A stretch of 64,000 nucleotides of DNA from Neoechinorhynchus agilis (lineage: Eukaryota; Acanthocephala), in contig CM121343.1 of assembly GCA_051530055.1 (NCBI GenBank), positions 7,130,001 to 7,194,000 on the forward strand, given 5' to 3'. The position numbers and the translations under genes are program-made. The notes under the pieces were generated by a model. That model saw only the letters and a list, made by a program, of their open reading frames with translations. It did not search any database and was not told where the DNA came from. Below are positions 31,401 to 44,335 of the stretch, piece after piece; the first letter of the stretch is position 1, and each line of letters opens with the position of its first letter.

Positions 31401-34400
31401 GAAATCTCTCGATGAAAAAGTAGAGGATAAGGATGCAAAAAAGTCGAAGAATGAAGATCAGCAAGTAAGAGCACAATCTGAAGGCACTATTATTAAATTG
31501 CAACAGGCAGCGGCATTGAAAAAGGAACAGGAAAGTAAACCGTGCTTTGTTGGACAGTTGCGTACAACTGTGAGTAGGCAACTTTTGAACAGTAAATCGG
31601 TTTAAATCGCTTGAGAATACAGGCAGCGACTGATGGTGATAAGGTAGTTTTACAATGGAATTACGAGAGCTCCAGTCCATTGAGCGAAATTGTTTGGTTT
31701 CACAATGGCAAGGAGATATCTCCATCAGACGATTTTGTGAGCGAGGACGACGGAAAGTCAGTTCGTCTCATTTTAAAGGATGCATATGTTGATGATGCCG
31801 GGGACTACAAATGTATAATAAGGAACAAAAGCGGAAGTGACGACCGTTCAACTAAAGTAACGGTAAATCCAAGGCGTGGGAGAGCACCCAGACGGAAACC
31901 AAAACCGCGTGCGCCAAAACCGAAACCAAAGGAAACATCTATAAAAGCATCGACAGCAAAAGACGAAAAAGGAGATAGCCCTGTTAAACAGATTTCCAAG
32001 GATGCACCAAAAGCAGTATCAGAAGTTCCGAAAAAGGATACGGCACTCGATGAGCGGACTAACGTGCCCAATGTAGATGCTAAGGCCAGCACGCCCGAAA
32101 CAGCAAAAAAGGAAGAAATACCTTACAGAATGGCAGGTTCAACTGCTAGAGATTCTCCTAAGCCAGGGGTAATTGATGAATCTACAAAGGCTAGCATTCC
32201 CACAGACAAACACGGTGATACACTTTTGAGGGAAAGTTCAAGGGCCGGGAAGGTCGACCCGAAAAGCAAGGAAGGAACACCCACGAGCGGAATCGAAGCA
32301 GCCAAGACCGATGCATTAAAACCACTCGCAAGTCGCCAGAATAGTCCGGCTATTAGCCCACGCTCAAGCCCGAAAAAAGTCACCCCTGGAGTAAGCCTAA
32401 AGAAAGTTCCGGTATGTTGGGCACTTAATCAAAATATGGAAAGTAATTTAAAATTTAGCAACAGGCTCTTAGAGCCACAGTCAAACCAGCGCTTGGCGTT
32501 GAAGTTGGGGCTGCCTCTGCAACTCCATTGGGAGCGGGTGATGGTGCAAAATGGCCTACACTGCGCAAGACGACAGTTGCGAAAAAGGTAAGAGCGTTAT
32601 GGGATTTTATTATTACGATATTTGCAGGTCCCTGATCATTGGGTTGTCCACATGGCAGATAAAACTTCCAATGAAGAGGAAGGTACAACGACTATGGAAG
32701 CTACTTTTTGTAGGGCAGGTGGAAGGCTAAGATGGTAAGAGAATTATCGTAGTCTGCTTTTATTTAAATCAATCAAATAACAGGTACAAGAATCGAGTTG
32801 AGATATTTCATGGGCAAAAATATAACTTTATATCGGAAGGACCGGTTCAAAAACTTCAGATAAATAAAATCATACCTGACGATAGTGGCCGATACATTTG
32901 CTCTGTGAATGATGTAGAAACGAAGGCATGGTTGGAAGTTGCATGTGAGTTTTGAAGCTTGATCGAGATCTTAACGCAAAGAGTGCTTATTTTCTATATA
33001 GCCGGAAAACCGGATTTTGAATTTTACTTGCAGTTACCAGCTAAAAATGAAGTATTCCGCACAAAGTCTTGTTTACTGGAGTGTCATGTGAACCATCCTG
33101 ATTGCCCAGTGAGGTGGACAAAAGATGGAAAACAGATCGACAAAGACGATAAGAAATATTCAATGATTCGAGATTTGACTCGTTGTTTACTTAGAATTAA
33201 TAAGACAGTTAGGGCAGACGAAGGAGTTTATGCATGTGAAATCGAAGGAGTCGAGGATAAGAAAACTTCATGCTATTTGTACATTACTGAGCCGCAATGG
33301 AGGTTCAGTAAAAAGCTACCGCCTACGATCGAGGTGGACGAAAGTATGGACTCCGTACTTGAAGTTCAGGTTGAAGATCCTGATGCGGAGTGCGAGTGGT
33401 TTCATAAGGGTGAATTGATTCCGGATGACAACTCAAATTCAAAATACGTTATTGAGTCACACGGTCGTATCAGGCGACTAACAATAAAAGGATGCAGACC
33501 GACGATCGACTCGGGATTCGTTGAATGTAAAACCGGCGTGATGGTAACTCAAACAAACCTCATTGTAAAGCGTAAGATGGCACCTTGAACGTTCTGAAGG
33601 TGTTTTGTTTTTCTAGCAAAACTAAAAATATTGGACGGATTAAAGGATTTAAAACTCAAAGAAGGTAATGATATCGATCTAAAGGTGGAACTCAGTATGC
33701 CAAGGAAAAATGTGGCATGGTTGTTTAACGGCAAACGTATTCTCCCCGACGCAAAGTATGTCAGCAGATTTAACTTTATTTCTTATCTAATTCGATTATT
33801 ATATCAGTCATATTATTCTGAATGATGGCAACCAGTACACTTTGAAAATAAGAGAAACGACCCTCGGATCGGGTGGAAAATATTCAATGACTATTGATGG
33901 CTTAGAAACTTCATGCGATATCATAGTAAATGAAGGTAGTTACCCGAATCGATTAGAAGCTTGTCGCTAAATTAAGCTTTAACTTTAGCCGACAAAAAAC
34001 CAGAAATAGATATGAGTGAAATTCCAAAACACATGCATATAGTCGAAGGAAATAAATTGAGGATCGTAGTTCCATTTAGAGGTTCGAACAATTAATTTTA
34101 GCAAATAATTTCAAAGCAATTATCTACATTAATTAGCTAATCCGGCCCCTGATATACAATGGTTGGTTAACGGTAAACCGATTGCACACTCCGATGCTAA
34201 AATGACTTCAAACGGCAAGCAGGCTATCCTTGAAATTCCAGTTACCAAGCGCAGTGATACCGCAACCTATTCGATTAGACTTGGAAATTCGGTTGGTGAA
34301 GCTAAGGCAGATATTGCTGTGGTTGTAGCAGGTTAATTTTTATTTGCCCTGAGAACATTTAGCATTTGTCTTATAGGAAAACCCGATGCACCAGAGGGCC

Positions 34401-37400
34401 CAATGCGAATTAGCGAAGGAACGAAATCAGGGTGCCTTCTAGGTTGGAGAGCTCCCCTTTCGGATGGTGGTTCGCCCATTATGAATTACACCGTTGAGCA
34501 GCAGGATGCAGCAACCGGCACATGGGAACAAATTGCTCATGTTCCAGCAGATTCGGTTAAATACAAAGTGGGAGGCTTATCACAAGGCAAAACATATAAT
34601 TTCCGAGTCAGGGCTGTAAACAAGGCAGGGATCAGTATACCTTTAGAAGCCAGTCAACCATTTGTCGCTAAAAATCCCTATGATGTGGCTACAGCTCCTG
34701 GTCCGCTTGAAGTTGTCGACGTGGATGCTCATGAGGTCACTCTTCAATGGACGCCTCCAGAAAACGACGGTGGAGCCAAGATAGAACAATACGTTGTCGA
34801 GAAGAGATCGCCTGGAACCGATTGGACAAGGGCTGCCATTGTGAATGGTTCTGAATGCAAGGCGGTAGTAAAGGATTTGACTGTAGAGACAAAATTCGAT
34901 TTTCGGGTCATGGCTCTTAACAAAGCGGGTTTAAGTGATTCTTCAAATCTGCAAAAGCCTTGTTTGACTACGCCAAAAACAGTGAAGCCAGTCATCAGAA
35001 AAGGAGCCCTTAAAGATACTACTATTAAGAAAGGACACACACTTAGGTTATTGATTCCATTCGTGGCTAAACCGACACCAGACGTTGTTTGGATGCTTGA
35101 TGGAAAGGAAATTAAACCCGAAGAGGATAAAAGGGTGGAGGTAAAGAATACCGATAAGAGTTCTGAGCTCGTATTAAAAGATATTCTCAGAAGTAACCAG
35201 GGAAAATATTCAGTTAAACTTACCAATTCTGCTGGTTCTGATAGTACTTGGTGCAATGTCGTTGTTTTAGGTCCCCCAGATAGGCCGGTGGGTCCACTAA
35301 AAGTAAATGAGGTTACAAAGAATTCTGTGGCACTGTCGTGGTCACCCCCAGCTGATAATGGAGGAAAGCCGATCAAAAATTATATTATTGAAAAAATGGA
35401 TGTTAACAGCGGAGAATGGGTTCGAGCTGCGGAAACTGAAGGAACTTCGTTCAATGTTCCGAAATTGAAGCAAAATCACCGATACAAGTTCAGAGTGTCA
35501 GCTGAGAGTGACGAAGGTATCAGTGAACCATTGGAGATTGGAGACGATGTCCTGGTTAAGCCACCGTTTGACGAGCCCGGTGCCCCTGGCATTCCTATAG
35601 TTTTAGACAAAGATAGAAGCCACATAAGTATCAAATGGTCACCCCCAAGTAATGATGGCGGTGCTCCGATCTACGGATATATTTTAGAGCGGAAAGCTAA
35701 GCCTTCCGACAAATGGATGAAGATACACCCTGAAGACTTCGTAACATCACTAAAGTTTAATGATATTAGGGTCAAACCCAATGAATTTTATGAGTATCGT
35801 GTAACAGCGTTGAACGAAGCTGGGCCAGGCCCGAGTAGTGCATCTACGGGACAATTGCAGGCTAAGCCCGATAAGGAGGCACCAAAGTTGGACACTGCTA
35901 ATCTACCTAAGATTGGTGGTCGAAATGAGCTTCGAGTGTACGTTGGAGATCCGATTGATTTGACATTGCCGATGATTGGTACTCCAAAGCCTGAGGTGGA
36001 ATGCACTAAATTTGTGCAAGACGCAGTTCAGCCAAGTCGTTTACAACTGACTCAAAATGAAGAAACGCTGTCTTTGAAACATCCGTCAGCAACTAGGGGT
36101 GATTCAGGAATATATGAGATTAAAATTTCAAACGAATTGGGAACCGACACAGAGCAGGTACATGTAGTAGTAATTGGACCACCTAGTCCAGTCAAAGGAC
36201 CGCTTATGTATGAGAATACAGGAAAATCTGAAGTTCTGCTAAAGTGGGAAGCACCTGAAGATGATGGTGGTCTGCCGTTGCTCGGATATGTACTTGAGAA
36301 GTGTCCAGCTGGATCGGATACATGGGAACCATGCGGAGAAGCTGCAACTACTCGTTTCACAGTTAGGAATCTAGAGCCAATGCAAAAATATAAATTTAGA
36401 GTCAAGGCGCAGAATCAAAAGGGCACCAGCGAGCCGGTTGATACCGAGAATGACATTTTGATCAAGCCGCCGTATGATCCCCCTGGAGCGCCAACTCAGC
36501 CTGAAATCACTGCCTTCGATAAGGACTTTGTCGCTTTAAAATGGACAAAGCCTCTTAGCGATGGTGGGAATCCTATCCAAGGATACAGCGTGGAAATGCG
36601 AGAAGTCCAATCTGGTGCAGAGTGGATGCCATGCATATCCGGCCTCGTACGAGATACGGAATGTATGGCTACCTCTGTAAAACCCGGTCGCAATTATGAA
36701 TTCAGGGTTAAGGCAATAAATGAAGCAGGTTCTGGAGAGCCGAGTAAAGCTTCCAAGCCTCAAAAAACTGTATCGCCTATCACTCCACCGAGCACTTGTG
36801 GCCAACCTGTTGTTGATTCTATCGACACTACGGAAGCAAAATTATCGTGGAAGCCTCCAGATGATGATGGTGGTGCAAAAGTAAATGCTTACGTTATTGA
36901 AGTATCAAATTCCGCCGAGCCTGGAGTTTGGACTGTAGCTGCGGAGGTGCCGGGCCGCGATAGATGCGCGACAATACCAAAGCTTAAGAAAGGGAGCGAT
37001 GTCAGTTTTAGGATTACTGCTGTTAATGAAGCGGGTTCCAGTTCGCCAAGCGCGGCCACAGATTATATGCTGGTTGAGGATCCTCCGGAACCACCCCGTT
37101 TCTTAGATTTATCTCAATTAAAGGACATAATTTGCAAAGCCGGAGATTCGTCCACAGTTACCGTAGGTTTTAAAGGATTTCCAATTCCAAACGTCGAATT
37201 GTCAATGCCTGAGGAGCCGGATAGAGTATTGGATACTACAAGACTAACAAGCAAGTTGGATGGCGATCAGGTATTGATCGGCAATACAAGTGCCGAAAGA
37301 GGAGATACTGGCCTGTATAAACTGTCACTAAGAAATTCTTTGGGAACTGCATCAACAACATTCCATGTAACTGTGTTTGACACACCAGCGATTCCTAGCG

Positions 37401-40400
37401 GACCAGTGGAAACGTCGGTTATCGATCGAGAGCATTGTATTGTTTCTTGGGCTGCGCCAAAAGACGACGGTGGAAAACCAATCTCCGGATATGTTGTCGA
37501 GAAGTGTGCACAAGGAACGACAAATTGGGTTAAATGTGGTTCTGCTCGTGGGGATGTTCCGGAATGTGTAGTTTCCGGAATAAAAGAGGGCGATAAATAT
37601 GCGTTCCGAGTAATCGCTCAAAATGAGTTAGGTGATAGTAAGCCTTTAGAAACGGATGGATATGTGGAAATGAAATTACCTTATTCTGTCCCCGAAAAAC
37701 CGGGCGATGTTTCATGCGTTGGTCACACAAGTGAAAGCATTTCGATTGCATGGGATCAACCCGTTTCAGATGGAGGCAATCCAATTACTCATTATGTCGT
37801 TGAAAAAATGGATGACACAGAAGGTTCCGATTGGACGAAAGTTGGACGGACCCCAGCTAACAATCCAACAATGGTAATTCCGCGACTTGAAGAAGGTCAT
37901 AAATATCACTTCAGGGTTGCGGCCGTTAATGATGCTGGACAAGGCGAATGGCAGAAAACATTGGACTCTTTGGAAGCCAGAGAACCCGACATTGCGCCAA
38001 AGTTGCTTGATCATAGCCAGGGTCTTAGAAAAATACGAATCATTAAAGGAGATCCTCTTCAGATTAATTTACGATATCAGTCTTCGCCGCTACCTCAAAT
38101 TACTATTAAAAAGAACGGAGTCGATTTGGATAAACCTATGGATAAAATTGAAAAATCCGGGGCAAATTTTCTTATACCTGCCAGTGAAGTTACTGATGCC
38201 GGTCAATACGAATTTATCCTCTCCAATCCACTTGGTAAATGTATTAGTCAATATGCAGTAGAAATTATCGATGTACCCAGTGCCCCAAGTGGACCATTGG
38301 AAGCAAGTAACGTAACGCCATCAGGATGCATCTTATCCTGGGAGCCACCTAGCAACACTGGAGGTGCAGAGGTCCAAAGATATGTGATTGAAGCAATGGA
38401 TACTAAAAAGGGAACATGGGAACCAATAAGCAAATATTGCAGGGATTGCTCGTTTGAAGTCTTTGACTTAAAAGAGAACAATGAATACAAATTTAGAGTT
38501 GCAGCTGTCAATGAAGGTGGAGTGTCAGAATATCTTGAAATTGAAAAACCGATCATTGCCAGGGCGGCTGTTGGGCGACCAGAACCGCCGCGAGATTTGC
38601 AACTGGAAAAGAACACCTTCGATGAAGTGGCTCTAAAGTGGAACCCTCCGGACGATCATCACAGTGGAAAGATAATTGGGTATCAGGTAGAATGCCGGCG
38701 TGCCGATGAACCAGACGAATGGAGTCTTTTGAATACGGAACCAATCAGGACTAATGATTTCTCAATCGATAGTTTGTTGCCGGGAAGATCATATGAATTC
38801 AGAGTCAGTGCAATTAACTCGGCTGGAGTTGGAGACCCAGCAGAACTTAGTAAACCAGTCAAAACAAAGGGTTGCAATCGTCCACCTCAAGCGCCCATGG
38901 CGCCAGAAGCGTATACGGTTGGAAATGATTTTGTTGAGATTGCCTGGGAACCTCCTTCTGAGACAGGAGGTTCACCAATATTGCATTACATAGTAGAGAA
39001 ACGATTGGAAGGCGAAACTGAGTGGACGGAAGAGCCGATGACATCTATTGAACCATATAAGACGGTACATGGTCTTCCAGTTCATTCAAATGTTGAATTT
39101 CGAGTCAGGGCGGTGAACGCCCAAGGCACTTCTGAACCGAGTTTTTCAAGTGGAAAAATATTGGTTAGTACAATAAAAGACGCCTCACCGGTTGAAATCA
39201 CAAAAGGGCTTCAAGATAAGCGGGTATTGCCATCTACGCCGTGCCAGTTTGTCGTTAATTATAAAGGAAGTCCTGAACCCGAAGTGCATTGGTTTAGAAA
39301 TAACATGGAAATATTTCCAGGTACCAAGTATGCGATATCAACAAAAGCCGGCACTAGTACACTTACTGTTAGCGATGTTTGGCCCGGCGACAATCAATCC
39401 ATTATTGGTTGTTCTGTTACTAACCCACTTGGCGTGGCTAAATCCGAATGTATTTTGAATGTGAAGGAGGCCCCCGCTATTGGTCGATACGAGCGTAACA
39501 TAAGCACTTCGGAAGGACTTAGTGCAATTCTGAAGTTACCGGTTACAGGGGATAGATCATTGGATGTTGAGGTCGTGCAATGTGGCACATCACAACCAGA
39601 TGAACGTTTCAATATTTCAGACGATGGATCAACTGTTGTTGTTGGACTTAAGAATGCGAAGAAAACTGATTCAGGGAGCTATAAAATCATCTTGTCCAAT
39701 GATGCTGGCCAAGTATGCGTTCCATTTGAGCTGAGCGTAAAAGGGCCACCTGAGGCCCCTACTGGTCCTCTTTCAGTTAGCAATGTTGGTAAAGAAGGAT
39801 GTACTTTACAGTGGAATCATCCACAGGATGAATCTGGCACTAAAGTTTCACACTATACTGTTGAAAAAAGAGATCTTACAAAACCGAACACCCCTTGGAT
39901 TGAGATAGCTCCGTGTTGTAATGATACAACATTTAGTCCCACGAAACTTGTCGACGGTCACGAATATGAGTTCAGAGTGAAGGCAGTCAATGAAGAAGGC
40001 GAGAGTGAACCTTTATATACATCTGGATCGGTTAAGATTGAGCTTCCATATAAAGCACCGAAGACACCTCAGCAGCCCATTGCAACTGTAACCGGACCTC
40101 GATCAGTTCGACTTAACTGGGCAAAACCAACGGGTGATCATGGGCCAAATGCTCTGCAATATGTCGTCGAGAAAAAAGAAAAGGATTCTCCAGTTTGGGT
40201 AAGAGTTACCCCAAGCACGAAGCAGCCGAGCACGTGGACATCAATGGACATACCCAATCTAACGGCAGATCGGGAATATGAGTTTAGGGTGATCGCCGTC
40301 AATGATGCTGGTCAGAGCGAACCATCAACACCATCGGAGATTGTGAACCTAGCTGATGCGAACGCAGTAAAACTTCCGGAATTGCTGAAACCACTTGACG

Positions 40401-43400
40401 ACGCGACGGTTAACGAGGGAAGTGACGCTAAATTCGAAGCGGAAATATCCACGATTGATCCAAGATCGCCGGTAGACATAGTATGGATGAAGGGCGGACA
40501 TGAATTGCATTCTGGACCAAATTGCGTTATATCTAGAAGTGGAAATACGGTGTCTCTAGTGCTGAAACAATGTTCTGCAGCAATAGATGGGGAAACTATT
40601 TCATTAAAGCTCAAGAATGACTCGGGAATAAGAAGATCATCAGCAACAGTGAATGTCAGAACTAAACCCAAAATGAAGTTGCCGTCTTCTTATCAGAGTG
40701 AAGTTCAAGTATTCGATAGAGGCCAACAAATGAACTTAAGAATCCCATATACAGCAAATCCTAAACCTGAAGTGGAAATATACATCGATGGAAAGGAAGT
40801 TGAGTTGAACAAAGCAGATTGTCCGTTTATCATAGAACAGACTCCAAGATGTCTAAACATAAAATCGGAACAAGGTTTGACTGAAAACGATACAGGACTT
40901 ATAAAGGTGATCCTAAGCAATTGCGTTGGAAAAGATGAAGCAAGTATTAGGACTGCTATTGTGAAGCCACCTGAAAAACCTACTGAGCTCACAGTTGACG
41001 ATGTTTTCGAGGATGCAGTCATATTGAGCTGGCAGCCGTCTGTGTCTGATCCTTACTCAGTAGTTACCGGGTACAAGATTGAAGTTTTGGATCAAGGCAA
41101 ACCTCAAGGATGGAAGCCTTGTGGGTCAAGCAAGTCTCCAAAGTTCTTTGCTGGAAACCTTCCGCCAGGCAAGTATAGTTTCCGCGTTCTAGCCGAAAGT
41201 TTAAATGGAAATTCGGAACCGTGCGAGCCAATTGAGAACGTAGTCATAAGGGACCTGCAGAAATCCCCGAAGGGTCCAGGTTATGGCACTTCTGATGATG
41301 GAAAACCAATAATGAGCCGAAGTGACGACATGCCGTCCGACTATGATCGTTGTTATGAAGATATATGGAAAAATGGCCCACCAAAGGATACTGATTTCAA
41401 GCACATGAATTCTTTGTATGACAACTATGATGTATTTGAAGAACTTGGCACTGGGCCTTTTGGAACAATTCATCGAGGAGTAGATAAACGAACCGGTCGG
41501 AATCACATTCTTAAGTTCATGCCGACTCCGGACCAAAAGCAGCAAAATTTATGCTCAGCGGAGGTCAATTTGTTTGGCGACGTCAAGAGTCCTAACATTC
41601 AGCACATCGATGAGGTCTATGAAGGACAAGATGCAACCGTTCTTGTACAGGAATTCTTATCGGGCGATGACTTGATGGGAAAACTCAAGCGTTCAGGTGA
41701 TCGCATGACCGAACCGGAGGCGATTGAGTACATACGACAAGCATGTACAGCGGTAAAGACTCTACACGAAAATCACATTGCTCATCTTGATCTAAAACCG
41801 GAGCATTTTGTATTTGACACAAAATCAAACTCGAAACGCTTGAAGCTGTGCGATCTATCACTCGCCAAAAAGATGATCCCAGAAAAAGAAATACAGGTTT
41901 CGTTAAACAGTATGGATTTCGCTGCTCCAGAAATAGTGAACAAAGAACCTGTTGGATATTTCACAGACATGTGGGCCCTTGGAGCAATAACCTATACCAT
42001 ATTATCTGGAGAGCCACCCTTCTTTAATCCAAACGACGAAGTAACTATGGATAATATAAGAAGGGGAAAGTTTACCTTTCCGGAAAGCAAATTCGGAAAC
42101 ATCAGTGATGAAGGGAAGGATTTCATCTCGTCTCTTTTGAAAAAGCAAAAAGGACAACGGATGGATGTTTTTGATGCTCTTAACCATCCTTGGCTGCAGA
42201 AGGACACCAAAGCAGATGGAGCTTCACTTAAGCCTAACTACGACGGAATTTTTAACAAAACTCGAGCAAAATATGCTTCCTACCCGGAGCCACGTTTAGG
42301 TATCGGTCGCTCAGGTTTCTTTAGTTCGATGCAGAGGTTGGATTACAAACCATATAAGCTGTATGATACAGTTTTCGATGCGAGTGAAGCCCGGCCAAGG
42401 ATAATCATTTCTAAGCACAATTCGTATGCACTTGAGAACACCGACGTTGATCTTAGCGCCCGAGTTATCGCATTCCCGAATGCAGAAGTCAGTTGGTATC
42501 GTAAGGGAGCAGAGGTGGACTCTGTTGGTCGTTACCATAAACATAGGCTTACCAATACATCCTACAACCTTCGGATAGATAAGTGTCAAGTCGAGGACGC
42601 CGGCGAATATGAAGTATCCGCGCTAAATAGTTATGGAGAGAAGCGGGTTTCTGTCTGGTTACATGTCGAAGCGGTCAAAAAAGCAAAACCCGTCGATATT
42701 GGTGCCGAGAAGATTGAGCGAAAACCACGTAAATACGGCCTTGATGAATTATGGCATGAGAATGAAAGGGCTCCAACATTTACTTACCTTCTACGAACGC
42801 GGATGATCCAAAGTGGGACACCGGTTAAGCTATTTTGCACGGTAAAAGCAAATCCAGTTCCTAAAATAAGTTGGTATAAAGGTAGATCAGAGATCGGTCC
42901 CGATGACGATAGGTTTGCAATCAGTTTCCAAAATGGAGTAGCTACTCTGGACATTGCTTCTGTTGATGTTGATGACGCTGGAAGCTATCGGTGTTCGGCT
43001 CAGAACAAACTTGGAACCTGTGAGACCACTTGTCAGTTGTTTGTTCAAGCATCGAGGAGGCATAGGAGGAAAGCAGAAAGCATGCAAAGAGTATCTTTAA
43101 AAAGAACAACATCTAGAAGCACTCGAGCTCAGACTGAGTACCAAGATTACTCTGCGGAGACAGAAACTGAATCCTATAGCAGGCGAGTTGGATACATTAA
43201 GGAAAGCGACAAGATTGAAACAGCTAAAAGTAAATATTTCCACTGGTTTCCCCCTTTTCTTTATTTAGTATTTCAGGTCGGCGTACCGTGGTTGGTAACG
43301 CTCCGGTCTTCACTGAGGAACTGGCATCGGTTACAGTATATGAGGGATCCGTCCTGCAACTGAGATGCTCTGTAAAAGGAAGGAACCTAACATTTCATTG

Positions 43401-44335
43401 GTATCGAAGCGGATCGGTTTGTAGCTTGGGTGTTTAGGCGTAAATTAGATTAACACTTAATCTTGTAAAAAGGAACTCCAAGTCAGCAACAGGATAAATT
43501 TCGATTATTCCAAAGAGATGGGAGTTGCAACACTCAATATTCCCGTTGTTAAGACTTTTGACGAAGGTGATTACTCCGTCACCGTTGAAAATCAATCCGG
43601 TAAAGTGGAAAGCAGTTGTGAAGTCAAGGTGAAAGCGTTGGCTAAAAATGTCGGTGATGATATGCATCAAGAAGTGAAAGAGGGGCATGCAAGTGGAGTG
43701 CATTTTGTAAAGCATTTACGCAGTGCAAATCTAAAATCCGGGGAATCAATGCACTTGGAATGTGTGGTAGCGGGATTAAATGAGGATACAAAAGTAGAAT
43801 GGTTACGGAACAACCAGCTTATCCCTGATAATCCAGATTTTGAAAAGAGCATAAATAGCGAGGGTGCTTGTGCGCTTCATGTTGCCGAAGTATTTCCAGA
43901 AGATAGTGGAAATTTCGGCTTGGCTGTCAGTGAAAAGGACTCCGACACTATACTAACCCAGAGCGCATGCACAGTAGTCATTGATGAATCCGAGGAGTCC
44001 GACTTTTTTGTTTTGGAATATCCACCATCACTTGAATGTAGTATTGGTCAACAAATGTCTATAAAGACAAAATTACGTTCTAAGGAACATTTACCAGGTT
44101 TTTGAAAGTACGTTGTCTTAATCTACATTCGAATCTTTTAGTTCAATACTTGCATAATGATACGGAATTGGTTGAAAACGAGCACTATACAATAACGAAG
44201 AAAGACGACCTTACTGATTATTGCTTGCATATACAAGCGTTGAGCGAACAAGACGCCGGAGTATACAAGCTGAATTTCTCTTCCGAAAATCAGACAACAG
44301 TACTCTCTGTCGTGCATATATTGAACGTCCATTAA
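28489..44335 (+). CDS. Twitchin/projectin-type giant sarcomeric kinase, complete gene
   Basis: About 26 exons joined by 44-65-bp GT-AG introns give roughly 4,700 residues. Confident exons include 28489-28795, 28850-28871, 29125-29261, 29313-29468, 29524-29692, 29741-29887, 30105-30312, 30365-30455, 30509-30744, 30786-30883, 30936-31085, 31140-31287, 31355-31569, 31624-32411, the long exon 34377 to about 43215, and 44142-44335. In order it encodes six Ig domains, an acidic Lys/Glu linker (31355-31569), a seventh Ig, a Pro/Ala/Lys-rich PEVK-like linker (31870-32590), five more Ig domains, about 15 Fn3 with 8 Ig domains in Fn3-Fn3-Ig style repeats, a kinase, a regulatory tail and five Ig domains. 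Twitchin binds the thick filament and tunes muscle relaxation. The set of repeats is about half that of nematode twitchin or insect projectin and nearer to molluscan twitchin. The start ATG sits directly before the first Ig. Confidence 0.93.
41420..42360 (+). other. Twitchin kinase domain and C-terminal regulatory tail, predicted pseudokinase
   Basis: The kinase spans about 41426-42210. It has a Gly loop (Leu-Gly-Thr-Gly-Pro-Phe-Gly-Thr), a Lys in His-Ile-Leu-Lys-Phe, a C-helix Glu (Ser-Ala-Glu-Val) and an APE-type motif (Phe-Ala-Ala-Pro-Glu). The catalytic loop reads HLDLKPEH (41783-41806), where the family has Asn last, the residue that holds Mg2+. The DFG motif reads Asp-Leu-Ser (41852-41860). 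Both changes are encoded by clean codons (CAT; CTA TCA) in an open frame. The tail that follows (Pro-Glu-Pro-Arg-Leu-Gly-Ile-Gly-Arg, Phe-Ser-Ser-Met-Gln) matches the autoinhibitory segment that fills the active site in twitchin/titin kinases. Low or no phosphotransfer with a retained scaffold or stretch-sensing role is my inference. Confidence 0.8.

Noticed and set aside
34744-40671. Many 60-210-codon frames opposite the twitchin exon
   Set aside because: They are shadows of a strongly coding strand and have no independent features.
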